Below the pieces are notes generated by a model. That model was not told where the DNA came from. It searched no databases and saw nothing but the letters and a program-made list of their open reading frames with translations. This document shows positions 26,514 through 36,338 of a DNA stretch of 64,000 nucleotides, one piece after another. The translations under genes and the position numbers were made by a program. This DNA is from Anaplasma platys (GTDB lineage: Bacteria; Pseudomonadota; Alphaproteobacteria; Rickettsiales; Anaplasmataceae): contig NZ_CP046391.1 of the NCBI RefSeq assembly GCF_012790675.1, positions 391,579 to 455,578 of the forward strand, in the 5' to 3' direction. Position 1 is the stretch's first letter. Each line of letters opens with the position of its first letter.

Positions 26514-26942
26514 ATTCTTTGTGCGGGTAAGTTGGGCTTGCGTGTGGTTTTGCGTTCTGTGGCTTGCTTTGTGCAGTGGGTTTGATTGCGCGCGGTGAGG
26601 CACATCTGGTTTCATGTCTGCAACTGCGCTTGTCCTGATAGCGGTCGGGCGCTGTTGACTGGCAGGTTTTGGTCGTGTACCTGCGTATTTTGGTAGGTGG
26701 TGCTGCTTTTTTACTGTGAAAGCGCTGTTCTTGACGGCAAAGGCGCTTTTGGTCATTTGTTTTCATGTTTGACAGGTGACACTTCTTTCTTTCCAATAAA
26801 TCAGAAGTGATTCTCGGATGCGGTTTGCCTTATCGTGTTTATATCCACATATATTATGATATATAAGTCATTATTCTTGTAATATTGTGTTGTTTAGGAA
26901 ATACATAAGACTTTTCATAACGCCGCATATTAGTAAGTTTCA

Positions 26943-26981
26943 TATATAATTTATATTTTCCAGGAAAATATAAATTATATA
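26943..26981. promoter_or_regulatory. Perfect 39-nt AT-rich palindrome upstream of porin paralogue 3
   Basis: Two 19-base arms (26943-26961 and 26963-26981) are perfect reverse complements around a single A at 26962. The inner part is TTTTCC-A-GGAAAA and the outer arms are purely A/T. It lies 96 bp upstream of a TTGACA box and 174 bp before the start codon, in an AT-rich stretch (26810-27130) unlike the rest of the window. It may be a dimeric regulator's operator, a cruciform, or the terminator of an upstream transcript; there is no T run. Confidence 0.75.
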
Positions 26982-27076
26982 ACTATTGCAGTGACGCATC
27001 TTAGGCTATAATCTGAGAAAATCATTAAATTTTCTTGTCTATCCTAAATCTATTAGGTTTTATCAGTATTAATTCC

Positions 27077-27106
27077 TTGACAGACATATTCTCACTTATT
27101 AAGTAT
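27077..27106 (+). promoter_or_regulatory. Putative promoter of porin paralogue 3
   Basis: A perfect -35 TTGACA (27077-27082) is followed after 17-18 bp by TAAGTAT (27100-27106) as a weak -10. The leader to the ATG at 27155 is about 45 nt. Paralogues 1 and 2 have no comparable element directly upstream. Confidence 0.5.
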
Positions 27107-27154
27107 AGCTCGTACAGTTAATATGTTTTTCAACGTTTAATCAGGTAATACAAA

Positions 27155-28759
27155 ATGACGAGAGTTTCCATATCTACTGCTCTTGCATCGCTGTTAATGT
27201 TTTATGGAATGAGTGATGCGCAAGCATCCTCCATTAATCAGAAGGCGTCAAGTAGTGACAGAGAAGTGCAGATCAAGCGTGTTGAGAACAGGGGTAGCTT
27301 AGGGAGATACATAAGTGTCTCGCCGGCGATAGATGTAGGTGGATCCTTGATGTCTCACGGGTGGTTTGCGTTTAGAGATCGGTACTATCAAGATCAAGGA
27401 ATAAAAAACAAGTTATTGCTTTCCCAAGAACAGCTAGGGGATCGTGGTGTGGCGACGGACGCCATGTTGTATGTTACCGCTGAAGGAAGAAATGACACAT
27501 ATGGAATTTACTACGGTTGTAGTATGGAGTTGGATGTTCCATATTCTCAACAGGCGGATTATACATCTTACAGACAAATTAGAAATAGAGGGGCGAAGGT
27601 TTATCTGAACACCTCTTACGGTGACTTTGCTTTTGGTTATCAGCCAGGTGTAGATTCTCTCATGAGAATAGATGCATTTAGCATCGGTGCAGGAGATAAC
27701 AGCAACACATGGATGAGGTACGTGAACTTGAAAGGAGTACGTGACCCACTCTCAGGAGTGAATAAGGGCAACGTACCATTGTTGCCTGCTTTGAGAGCGC
27801 ATTACCTGGAGAATGTGTATTATCTTTCCACGGGACTGTATAGCGAGAGTATAACAGAGGGTGCGAACAGATTTTCGGGTAACACCGTGCAGCCTGCTGC
27901 GACGGACAGAACTTTCGGTATTGCAAATGCTTTGCCGCTCAGGTTTTCATACCTTTCTCCGAGTTTTGGGGGGTTAAAGCTGGGTGTTAGTTACGCGCCT
28001 TTCGGCTTTGATGAAGATCAGATGATTGCAGCAAACTCCGCTATCAGCACTGATCAAGTGGTGCATATTGATGGCAGGACAGCATTGCGTTCATTAGGTG
28101 GCGTATGGTCAAGGGAAATATTAACACTTCCAATCGTCCCAAAACATGACAGAACTCGTTTTATATTTCCAATGTATGAGCATTTCATAAATATTGGGAT
28201 GACTTATAGCTCATACTTTAATGGCTTGGATTTCAAGATTTCTATGGTGAGCGAGTACGCCAAGCCGAAATCTCGTATCCTCGATAACAGACGTGGTGTC
28301 GACTTTCCAAGGATGGACAGTATCAAGAATGTGGCCCTTGGTGGTATGCTGAAGTATAAGGGTGTCAAATTTGCGGTGTCGTACGGGTATCTTGGTAAAA
28401 TTGATAAAGTAAGCAACATGTATTACTTTGAGAACGGTAGTTACTCACTGAATGACGCGGACAGAGTGGTGATAAACACAGAAGGTACATCTTTCTGGAC
28501 AGTTGGTGGTGGCTATGACTTTGGTGCCCTGTATGTATCGGCTGCTTATAGGGGGAGCAGCTACAGTGGCAACAGGCTTGATGAGATGACATTCGGGGCT
28601 GAGTATGATATTTCAGGCGATGCTTCTAGAGTGAAAAGCAAGCTATTTGCTAACTACCATAACTATGCTGCAGTGTCCTCAGAAGTTGTGAAGCCTTCAG
28701 AAACTGATGGTAGCAATAGGGGACAAGTCATACTTGCTGGCATGAAGGTGAAATTCTAA
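27155..28759 (+). CDS. Outer-membrane porin-like surface protein, paralogue 3
   Basis: Third member, 534 residues, signal peptide MTRVSISTALASLLMFYGMSDAQA, C-terminal Phe (GMKVKF). Family motifs are AKVYLNTSYG, GYQPGVDSLM, STGLYSES and RFSYLSPSFGGL-GVSYAP. The sequence is less G-rich than paralogues 1 and 2. It has its own promoter region and is followed by two hairpins, so it is a separate transcription unit that may be regulated differently. Asp55/Asp62-type surface proteins of A. phagocytophilum are the nearest family I can name. Function as a porin is inferred from barrel features. Confidence 0.8.
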   Translation: MTRVSISTALASLLMFYGMSDAQASSINQKASSSDREVQIKRVENRGSLGRYISVSPAIDVGGSLMSHGWFAFRDRYYQDQGIKNKLLLSQEQLGDRGVATDAMLYVTAEGRNDTYGIYYGCSMELDVPYSQQADYTSYRQIRNRGAKVYLNTSYGDFAFGYQPGVDSLMRIDAFSIGAGDNSNTWMRYVNLKGVRDPLSGVNKGNVPLLPALRAHYLENVYYLSTGLYSESITEGANRFSGNTVQPAATDRTFGIANALPLRFSYLSPSFGGLKLGVSYAPFGFDEDQMIAANSAISTDQVVHIDGRTALRSLGGVWSREILTLPIVPKHDRTRFIFPMYEHFINIGMTYSSYFNGLDFKISMVSEYAKPKSRILDNRRGVDFPRMDSIKNVALGGMLKYKGVKFAVSYGYLGKIDKVSNMYYFENGSYSLNDADRVVINTEGTSFWTVGGGYDFGALYVSAAYRGSSYSGNRLDEMTFGAEYDISGDASRVKSKLFANYHNYAAVSSEVVKPSETDGSNRGQVILAGMKVKF

Positions 28760-28826
28760 ATTGAAGCCTTGCCTTAATTCAAGAATAGGGCTTTGTACCT
28801 GATTAGACGTAAAACTGTACCAAAAT

Positions 28827-28866
28827 GAGCATTTCCCTTTCAAGATTTCTTGCAATGGAAATGCTC
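28827..28866 (+). terminator. Hairpin downstream of porin paralogue 3
   Basis: A perfect 10-bp stem GAGCATTTCC (28827-28836) / GGAAATGCTC (28857-28866) with a 20-nt loop, followed by a T-rich stretch (TTCTCTGTTTTTC). Confidence 0.5.
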
Positions 28867-28904
28867 TTCTCTGTTTTTCTTGACCATGTAACATTTGCCA
28901 GGCT

Positions 28905-28927
28905 GTTGCCAAGGCAACTCTTTTTCT
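28905..28927 (+). terminator. Rho-independent terminator downstream of porin paralogue 3
   Basis: GTTGCC (28905-28910) and GGCAAC (28913-28918) form a compact stem followed by TCTTTTTCT. It is orientated to stop plus-strand transcription before it runs against gltX. A further 8-bp stem CGCTTTCG/CGAAAGCG lies at 28939-28970. Confidence 0.65.
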
Positions 28928-29052
28928 GAATATTAGATCGCTTTCGGGGATGACCTACGGTGCGAAAGCGGCGTGTGTGCTTTAAGTTCCATAATACAAA
29001 TACAAGAAGTGGTGTACCTGGTGAGTCATAGTAAGAAGAGAACGCTTAGGCG

Positions 29053-30447
29053 TTAACTGTGGGTTATGCGTAGCAAGCACTCTTCTTTTCCAAGTATTTC
29101 CATTATCTCTGATATGCTCGGTGCTTGCAGTCTTCCAACAATAAGAGCGCGTAGGAGATGATATATATCACTAGCCGCAATGTTTCTAGAACTAGATAGC
29201 TCCTTTATTTGTGCTGCTAGGTGATCTTTTTTCCAATCATCCGGTTGAACCTTAGACATGCTATCTGCGATAGTAGGGAGTATGTTATGCTTGGCTGCTA
29301 TCACTTGTTGCGCTTCTAAATCTCTGTCTATAGGAACACTTTGTACATAAAACTTTGCATCTCGTGCCAGGTCAACGAGCGTTTTGGCACGCTCCAAAAG
29401 CTTCTTCACGCCTGCGTGCAGCAGCGAAATTTTATCTCCGCTTACGGGATATCCAAGCTGCTCTTCCAACACCGGTAATAACATCTCTACGGCCTTTTGC
29501 TCACTCTTTTTTCCCAGATAATGGTGATTGAGAAACATTAGTTTTTTGTAGTCCAAGCATGAACATGAAACGCCAATATTCTTTACTGAAAACAGCTCTA
29601 TAGCTTCTTCTATAGACACAATTTCCTTATCTTGGTAGCTCCAGCCCATTCTTAGCAAATAGTTGCAGATAGCTTCTGGAAGGAAACCTAGTTCTCTATA
29701 TTCATGTATTCCAGGGGCTTTGTTGCGCTTGGAGAGTTTTGCCCCATTTTCGTCATGTATGAGTGGCATGTGGTAAAACTCGGGGCTGTTCCATTGAAGT
29801 GCCCTAGCGAGCACTATTTGTTTTGCTGTGTTATTGAGGTGATCAGAACCTCTAATAATGTGCGTGATTCCCATGTCGTGATCATCCACCACCACGGCTA
29901 ATTGATATGTGGGAGTTCCATCTGATCTTATAATGACCATGTCATCAATCTGCTCATTTGCTACGGATATCTTTCCATATATGCCATCTATAAACGCTAC
30001 AGCGCTTTCGCTCGGGCTTTTAAGCCTGATAACACTCGACGATGACTCCGGCTTCGGACCGCTAGCGTCTTTCCATGGGCAAAGATGTTTATAGTATATT
30101 CCCTTTTTTTCGCATTCTTCCCGTTGGTAATTGATCTCTTCCTCCGAGCAGAAGCAGTAGTAGGCCTTTTCCCGTAGTATGAGCTCCTGCGCGACTTCAT
30201 TGTGTCTTGAGGTTCTCAAGGACTGCACAACGACTTCCCCATCATGTCCTAGTCCCAGCCAGGCTAGGTCATCCAATATGGATTTCGCCACTATGTCAGA
30301 AGATCGCTGTCTGTCTGTATCCTCAAGGCGCAGCAAAAACTTACCGCCTTTGTTCTTGGCAAATAACCAATTGAAGAGGGCAGTCCTTGCTCCTCCCAGG
30401 TGGAGACTGCCAGTGGGAGAGGGCGCAAATCTGGTAATGACACTCAC
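29053..30447 (-). CDS. gltX: Glutamyl-tRNA synthetase
   Basis: Class I synthetase that charges tRNA-Glu (and in bacteria lacking GlnRS, tRNA-Gln for amidation). The HIGH-type motif is HLGG (16-19) in FAPSPTGSLHLGGARTALFN, and the KMSKS-type motif is KLSKR in GAKLSKRNKAPG. The catalytic domain signature LLRLEDTDRQRS is present. The start is GTG 30447 (MSVITRFAPSPTG) with AGG upstream. Length 464 is normal. Rickettsiales usually carry two gltX paralogues; this sequence alone does not show which one it is. It reads opposite to the porin cluster. Confidence 0.95.
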   Translation of the reverse strand: MSVITRFAPSPTGSLHLGGARTALFNWLFAKNKGGKFLLRLEDTDRQRSSDIVAKSILDDLAWLGLGHDGEVVVQSLRTSRHNEVAQELILREKAYYCFCSEEEINYQREECEKKGIYYKHLCPWKDASGPKPESSSSVIRLKSPSESAVAFIDGIYGKISVANEQIDDMVIIRSDGTPTYQLAVVVDDHDMGITHIIRGSDHLNNTAKQIVLARALQWNSPEFYHMPLIHDENGAKLSKRNKAPGIHEYRELGFLPEAICNYLLRMGWSYQDKEIVSIEEAIELFSVKNIGVSCSCLDYKKLMFLNHHYLGKKSEQKAVEMLLPVLEEQLGYPVSGDKISLLHAGVKKLLERAKTLVDLARDAKFYVQSVPIDRDLEAQQVIAAKHNILPTIADSMSKVQPDDWKKDHLAAQIKELSSSRNIAASDIYHLLRALIVGRLQAPSISEIMEILGKEECLLRITHS

Positions 30448-30573
30448 GGCATGGAACCTATAAAAAATTTCGACATAGTGACTGATGCTTAGCGGATTTT
30501 AACATAATTGACGCTGTAACAATGAAAATACTGCACAGGTATGGAAAAAAACAGTAACATTCTGTCCGGAGGG

Positions 30574-30644
30574 TGCCGTAACCAAGAATCGAACTTGGGT
30601 CTCTTCCTTACCAAGGAAGCACTCTACCACTAAGCTATAACGGC
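30574..30644 (-). tRNA. tRNA-Thr (GGT anticodon)
   Basis: The reverse complement folds as a tRNA: acceptor GCCGTTA/TTACGGC (one U-U mismatch), D arm GCTTAGTGGTAGAGT, anticodon stem CTTCC/GGAAG with loop TTGGTAA (anticodon GGT, reads ACC/ACT), and T arm CCAAG-TTCGATT-CTTGG. CCA is not encoded. It lies upstream of gltX on the same strand. Confidence 0.95.
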
Positions 30645-30669
30645 CGTGAGAGGATTGTAGTTTTTTGCC

Positions 30670-30849
30670 ATGGGTAAGTCAAAGGGAAACGCTAATGTTG
30701 AGGATAGAAAAAAGAGGTTATCAAAACTTCTCAGGGAGAATATAACTAGGCGTAAGAAGAAAGCTAGTGGTGGCGATGCCGGAACTACCGGAAGTGGAGA
30801 TAGTAGCGCGATTTCTAGCCAGCAAGGTACTGGGCAAGAGGGTCGATAG
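30670..30849 (+). CDS. Small basic protein overlapping mutM (59 residues)
   Basis: An intact frame opens with ATG 30670 (MGKSKGNANVEDRKKRLSK). It has a highly basic helix (RKKRLSKLLRENITRRKKK, residues 13-31) and a Gly/Ser/Gln tail. Short alphaproteobacterial proteins with an LREN-RRK core of this kind exist, but I cannot name a function. The last 74 bp overlap mutM in another frame. The position just ahead of mutM and the overlap suggest translational coupling. The basic core lies entirely before the overlap, which argues that it is real; the tail may be forced by the mutM frame. Confidence 0.6.
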   Translation: MGKSKGNANVEDRKKRLSKLLRENITRRKKKASGGDAGTTGSGDSSAISSQQGTGQEGR

Positions 30850-31582
30850 CGTCACTGTTAACAGAAGGGACTTACGAATAGAAGTTCCTGCAGATTTTGG
30901 GCAATTGGTTTTGGGGCGTGAAGTAGTTTCTGTATACAGGGTTGCTAAGTATTTGGCTATGCAGCTGGATTCCGGTGATATTATGGTCTTTCACCTGGGG
31001 ATGAGTGGCAGGCTTTTACATGTAGGCGCTTACATTGCGGAGAAGCATGACCATGTTGTTTTCACGCTGAACGATGGCTGTTTTATGGTTTTCAACGATC
31101 CACGTAGGTTTGGTTTAGTTTCGGTGATGAATGAAAAATCTTTTAGCAATATGCTCTCCAAGTCAGGGCCTGATCCTTTTTCGCCTGCTTTTAACGTAGA
31201 CTATATAATGGGTATTCATGGTAATGCGAAGATCAAACCAGCTCTAATGCGGGGCGAAGTTGTTGCCGGGATAGGGAATATCTATGCGTCCGAGATCCTA
31301 TTTAGAGCTTCCGTGCTGCCTGATAGGGAAATACGTACTATTTCGCGTGTCGAATGTGAGGCAATAGTCGCTGCAACCAAAAACACGCTGGAGCTTGCTA
31401 TAGCTACTGGTGGTTCCACAATAAAGGACTATCGTGCTCCCTCTGGTGATGTCGGGAGGTTTCCAATGCACTTTAAAGTATATAACCGGGCTGGGAAAGG
31501 CTGTTATCAATGTGGAACTGCTATAGAGGTTGATCGTCAGTGTGGCAGAAGCACGTTTTTTTGTATGAAATGCCAAAAGTAG
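30776..31582 (+). CDS. mutM: Formamidopyrimidine-DNA glycosylase (Fpg)
   Basis: Base-excision repair enzyme that removes 8-oxoguanine and ring-opened purines and nicks the strand. ATG 30776 is chosen because the mature enzyme needs Pro as its second residue: the protein starts MPELPEVEIV. The GTG codons upstream would bury it. The H2TH region (VVAGIGNIYASEILFRASV) and the C-terminal zinc finger (CYQC ... FFCMKCQK) are complete. Length is 268, as expected. Confidence 0.97.
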   Translation: MPELPEVEIVARFLASKVLGKRVDSVTVNRRDLRIEVPADFGQLVLGREVVSVYRVAKYLAMQLDSGDIMVFHLGMSGRLLHVGAYIAEKHDHVVFTLNDGCFMVFNDPRRFGLVSVMNEKSFSNMLSKSGPDPFSPAFNVDYIMGIHGNAKIKPALMRGEVVAGIGNIYASEILFRASVLPDREIRTISRVECEAIVAATKNTLELAIATGGSTIKDYRAPSGDVGRFPMHFKVYNRAGKGCYQCGTAIEVDRQCGRSTFFCMKCQK

Positions 31583-31870
31583 CACCGAGTACTGAGCTTG
31601 TCAGTTTGAGTTTTACTGGAAAATTTTGTAGGAACACGGGCCTGTTAAAAATTTTCCACTTTTGCTGCGGAGCAGTGTTTTCCGAAATCAGCTGTGTGTC
31701 TCAAATATTACGCAGTTAGGTGGCGTCGTTAGCGTAAAATTGCTAAACTACTTGTAATGTGCAACCACGTTTAACACTCATCAGCCGCTTTAGCGGTTGC
31801 GTATGGACGACAAATAAAGTATAGATTTCCGCTGGTGTGTAAGTAAGTAGTTAAGTTTTTAGGGTATGTT

Positions 31871-33400
31871 ATGAGTTCTGCGGTACTGCAAGAATTGGAG
31901 AATAAAAGATCTCAACTCATGCTTGGTGGTGGTGTTGCTAGGATAGAAAAACAACATAGTCGAGGAAGGTTAACCGCCAGAGAGAGGCTTGATGTTCTAC
32001 TTGATCGTGATTCATTCCAAGAGTACGGGGTTTTTGTGGAACACAGAGCTGTAAATTTTGGCATGGATACCACAAAGGTCGCAGGTGATGGAGTTGTAGC
32101 AGGTAGTGGCACGGTTTATGGTCAAAAGGTCTGTGTTTACTCCCAGGACTTTACTACTTTTGGTGGGTCTCTCAGCGAAATGAACGCGAAGAAGATCTGC
32201 CATGTGTTTGATACTGCAGCTAAGGCAGGTGTTCCTGTTATTGGTATAAATGATTCGGGGGGAGCTCGGATACAGGAAGGTGTGGACTCGCTTGCGGGAT
32301 ACGGGGAGATTTTCCAGCGTAATGTGGACATGTCAGGGGTTGTGCCGCAGATATCGGTGATCATGGGTTCGTGCGCCGGTGGGGCTGTTTATTCCCCAGC
32401 ACTTACAGATTTTACATTCATGATCAAGGGTTCGTGCATGTTTGTTACGGGGCCTGATGTGATCAAGAAGGTGACCTTTGAAGATGTCACACAGGAAGAA
32501 TTAGGTGGTGCTTCTGTGCATGCCCGCAAAACCGGGGTTGCTGACCTTGCATTCAACGATGAAATTGATGCTTTAGTCCAGGTTAGGAGGTTTTTGTCGT
32601 TTCTTCCGCCTAACAACAGGAGTTCTCCGAAGTTTCGCGTCACTTCCGATCCGGTGAACCGGGAGAGTCCTTCTTTGAACACGCTTGTTCCTCAGAATAG
32701 TAACGTTCCTTATGACATGTATGAGTTGATTGTCAAGGTATGTGATGAGGGCTATTTCTTTGAGATTAAGCCAGATTATGCCAAGAATGTGATTGTTGGC
32801 TTTGGGCGAATAGGAGGGCATGCTGTTGGTATAGTCGCTAATCAGCCAATGCATCTGGCGGGATGTTTGGATATAGATTCGTCAAGAAAGGCCGCGAGGT
32901 TTGTAAGGTTCTGCGACGCTTTTAATATACCCATAGTCACTTTAATAGATGTTCCGGGGTTTTTGCCAGGGGTTTTTCAGGAGTATTCTGGGATTATATG
33001 CCATGGGGCAAAACTTTTATACGCATATGCGGAAGCTACCGTACCTAAGATAAGCGTCATCGTGCGTAAGGCTTATGGAGGGGCGTATATAGTGATGAAC
33101 TCTAGGCACCTGCGTGGTGATATAAACTATGCTTGGCCAAGCGCTGAAGTAGCTGTGATGGGCGCTGAGGGTGCTGTTGGCATCATATTTCGTCGTGAGC
33201 AAGATCAGGAACGTCTTAAGCAGCTGATTCTTGAGTACAACAGCAAGGTTGTGAACCCTTATGTGGCGGCATCGAGAGGTTATATAGATGATGTTGTTGT
33301 GCCATCATCCACCAGGGAGCGTATCCATGCTGCCTTGAGTTTGCTTCGTGATAAAAAGGTTGATCGTGTATGGCGTAAACATGATAACCTGCCGCTATAG
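31871..33400 (+). CDS. pccB: Propionyl-CoA carboxylase beta subunit (carboxyltransferase)
   Basis: Biotin-dependent carboxyltransferase that makes methylmalonyl-CoA from propionyl-CoA with a PccA biotin carrier/carboxylase subunit. The 509-residue sequence has both carboxyltransferase halves: the N-terminal [45 protein letters not shown] and [16 protein letters not shown], and the C-terminal [30 protein letters not shown] and [17 protein letters not shown]. The family includes acetyl-CoA and methylcrotonyl-CoA carboxylase subunits; the overall pattern favours PccB. It has a 288-bp leader gap with nothing else supported. Confidence 0.93.
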   Translation: MSSAVLQELENKRSQLMLGGGVARIEKQHSRGRLTARERLDVLLDRDSFQEYGVFVEHRAVNFGMDTTKVAGDGVVAGSGTVYGQKVCVYSQDFTTFGGSLSEMNAKKICHVFDTAAKAGVPVIGINDSGGARIQEGVDSLAGYGEIFQRNVDMSGVVPQISVIMGSCAGGAVYSPALTDFTFMIKGSCMFVTGPDVIKKVTFEDVTQEELGGASVHARKTGVADLAFNDEIDALVQVRRFLSFLPPNNRSSPKFRVTSDPVNRESPSLNTLVPQNSNVPYDMYELIVKVCDEGYFFEIKPDYAKNVIVGFGRIGGHAVGIVANQPMHLAGCLDIDSSRKAARFVRFCDAFNIPIVTLIDVPGFLPGVFQEYSGIICHGAKLLYAYAEATVPKISVIVRKAYGGAYIVMNSRHLRGDINYAWPSAEVAVMGAEGAVGIIFRREQDQERLKQLILEYNSKVVNPYVAASRGYIDDVVVPSSTRERIHAALSLLRDKKVDRVWRKHDNLPL

Positions 33401-35258
33401 GTGATGAGTTTTGATCGAAGCGTGAGTTAATTGCCGACATGGCGTCGAAGATTTTTCCTGCTGAGGGGCCATCACAGGTGTTTTGTACAGTGCTCTGGAG
33501 CACGGCTCTTACCTTCTGCTTACATACCCTGTGCTGTTGGGGTCGCTAGCTGGTTGAGCCTTTCAATGGTGTGTGGGTCTGAGGGGTTTTTACCGTCTGA
33601 TCGTTACGGAAGCATTTGTTGCTAACGCGAGCGGATAGCAGCTGTATTGCTATATGTATTGGCAATATGGCACATTTTGTTGGTTTGGTAGTTAGCTACA
33701 AAATGTGGCCAAAGGGCTGTGAGTTGTTTCAATATGGTGCAGTTTTAATGCGACGTGTTTTAGTGCCAAGTATTGCAGTATTTATGAGTAGCTGGTGACT
33801 TGTAGAAGGTTAGTTGCTGTGGGTTATCAAGCTTAGTTGGGCTATATTTTGCCATTCAGGTGCACGCTACGGAGTCTCTTGTACGGCTGTGAGGGACAAA
33901 AAGGCTGCTACATGGGCAACAAACACTGTTACAGTAGTTTATCACCATTGATCTGTTTTGGGCTTTTAAAATATACGACATGGAGTTTTCTATTGGGATT
34001 CAAAGTGAAAGCACAGTTTCTGCAGAGCACTAAATGATCTTCCGTGCGACTTCAATGCTGCCAATAGTATATTTGTAAATGCTATATTTTGCGTAGTGGA
34101 CTGTAAGTTTGACTGTTGAGTTTGCAAGTCGGATTTGCCTTTCCCTGCGGAATATAAAGGTGGTTTTGTGTCTTACATAGTAATACACAAAGTGCAGATG
34201 CAGGTTTTCATCGTGTTATCGTGCTGTGATTTTATTCCTGCACACCAACAGGTGAAATAGTCAAAGCGCAGGCCTTAGTACCTTGTGCGCGTTTCTTGTT
34301 TTACTTACCGGATCTTGTAGGGTGCGAGGTAGGCGGTTGCAGGATTGTGGTGTTCTATACGTGGCAACGTGTCTTATGCATTGTGCGTATTTCCAAGAGT
34401 GTCAAAGTCAGCGATAAGTGGATACATGAGCGGCAAGGTACATATTTGTTGCTGGTAGTATTACTTATTGTGTGTGCTGTATGCTAAAGATATTTGTGCG
34501 TTGTCGGGTTTTCCTATAATGCCGATTTGGCGTGCAATACAGATTTATCAACGGAGCGGCACGGTGTTAGTATTGCAAATTTAGGTGTTGCCCACCGAAG
34601 GCAGTAAAGTCGTACAGGAGATTAGTACACGGAATCGTTTTTGTTCTCTTTTGTGTGCTGAGGAGTTTTATATGGGCAACAGCGGTTCAGCAATCGCACT
34701 CGCGCAAGGCTAAGCATTTTACCGGAGATGCGTGCAACTTCCGTCCACTTAGCAGTGAATGCACAGTAAGGCACGATCTTAGTTATAGTTATCTATAGTA
34801 GCAAACAGAGATTACGTGTCCTTATTTTATGGTTGTTTAGTTGTTTTCCATAGTAAATTTATGAAACTTCAGCCAGCTACATCGGTTAAGTTGCTAATCT
34901 GCGCGCAAAGAGACATATGAGTAGGTTGAGTTTGGGGTTGCGCTTAGGTGTATTACGTGCAGTGTAACAAGTTCGGCAGTGGGTTGTGGCTCAAATGTGA
35001 CATTGGCAAAAAGTATCAGGTGATTTTTTCGCTGTGATTAAGGAGAATTACCAAAGGGTGCTTGCTATTTACAAAACATTTTGTGCTAAGGATTCCCTAT
35101 ATTGTGTGTCAAATATGTTTTTGCATTTTATGGAAGCATATAGACATCGATTGGCAATTTATATCTCACCAGCGATGGACGAACAAATTCCCCTCCAGGA
35201 AAAGCAATGTTTTGTGAAGTTTGTGTTACAAGTGCTGGCTGAATCCTGCTATCACAGG
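33401..35258. other. 1.86-kb gene-free region
   Basis: No frame here has convincing protein character; short open frames (33431-33625, 34296-34487, 35034-35354) lack good starts and any family features, and the last overlaps prfA. A hairpin with a 10-bp stem (CACATTTTGT/ACAAAATGTG, 33671-33707) is present. Two short similar stretches (CTATATTTTGC at 33842 and 34082; ATGGGCAACA near 33912 and 34672) hint at decayed repeats. This is the longest gap in the window. Confidence 0.6.
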
Positions 35259-36338
35259 CTAATCTGCAATGTGTTTCAGTTTGTTCGCCTGGTCCTCAGC
35301 TATCAGTGCGTCGATAAACTCATCGAGGTCTCCTTCCCTCATGACATAGTCTAGCCTGTATGATGTGAGGTTAATTCTGTGGTCTGTAATTCTTGATTGT
35401 AAGAAGTTATATGTTCTGATGCGTTCAGACCTGTCACCAGAACCGATCTGGCTCTTCCTCATCTTGGATATTTCGTCGTCTATCTTACGCTTTTCCATGT
35501 CGTACAGTCTAGCCCGCAAAACTTTCAAGGCCTTGTTCTTATTCTTGTGCTGTGACTTTTCATCCTGTTGAATTACAACAATACCAGTGGGTATGTGTGT
35601 TATGCGCACTGCACTGTCGGTAGTGTTGACTGACTGGCCACCAGGACCACTAGATCGGTAGACGTCTATCCTTAGATCCTTTTCATCTATTTTTAAATCG
35701 ACCTCTTCTACCTCAGGTAATACAGCTACTGTTGCTGCCGAAGTGTGTAACCGCCCAGAGGATTCGGTTTCTGGTACCCTCTGTACCCGGTGGACTCCGG
35801 ATTCGAACTTTAGGCGTGCAAAGACGCTCTTTCCACCGATACTGAGCGAAGCTTCCTTATAGCCTCCTATGCCTGTGGTTGAGATGTTAATTGGCTCGAC
35901 CTTCCAATTTTTTCTCTCGGCGTACTTTATGTACATCTTGTAGAGATTGTAAGCGAAGAGTGCCGCTTCTTCTCCACCAGTTCCTGCCCTGATTTCCAGG
36001 ATGGCGTTTCTATCGTCGTCTTTATCCTTAGGTAGCAGCGCAAGCTGTAACGCGTGTCTCAACTTCGGCAAGAGCTTCTGCTTTGCATGCGACTCTTCTC
36101 TGGCCATGTTGCGTAGTTCTGTGTCCGTGTCAGCGGAGTTTGCCAGCTCTTCCAGATCCAGAATTTCGTCTTGCACTGCCTGGTATTTTTCTACCAGAGC
36201 CATGATTGGCTGCAAATCAGAATACTCGCGTGACGCAGCGACGTATTGTTGTGACCCCAAGACTTCCGGATCCGAAAGCTGCTGTTTCAAGACGCGAAAT
36301 TTCTCAGACAACCCCTCCAGGCTGTTTTCAAAGCTCAT
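35259..36338 (-). CDS. prfA: Peptide chain release factor 1
   Basis: Recognises UAA and UAG and triggers peptide release. The RF1-type tripeptide is PET (in [14 protein letters not shown]), the GGQ catalytic motif lies in [17 protein letters not shown], and the N-terminal helical domain is rich in Glu and Lys. ATG 36338 ([14 protein letters not shown]) has AGG at a suitable gap; the frame could extend 51 bp further upstream (to 36389), but that would add a non-homologous leader. Length 359 is normal. Confidence 0.96.
   Translation of the reverse strand: MSFENSLEGLSEKFRVLKQQLSDPEVLGSQQYVAASREYSDLQPIMALVEKYQAVQDEILDLEELANSADTDTELRNMAREESHAKQKLLPKLRHALQLALLPKDKDDDRNAILEIRAGTGGEEAALFAYNLYKMYIKYAERKNWKVEPINISTTGIGGYKEASLSIGGKSVFARLKFESGVHRVQRVPETESSGRLHTSAATVAVLPEVEEVDLKIDEKDLRIDVYRSSGPGGQSVNTTDSAVRITHIPTGIVVIQQDEKSQHKNKNKALKVLRARLYDMEKRKIDDEISKMRKSQIGSGDRSERIRTYNFLQSRITDHRINLTSYRLDYVMREGDLDEFIDALIAEDQANKLKHIAD

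Noticed and set aside
30767-30775. GTG start for mutM three codons upstream
   Set aside because: Fpg enzymes need Pro as residue 2 after Met removal, so only ATG 30776 gives an active enzyme.
35034-35354. Forward 106-residue frame overlapping the 3' end of prfA
   Set aside because: It overlaps a well-supported gene on the other strand, has no clear ribosome-binding site and no recognisable features.
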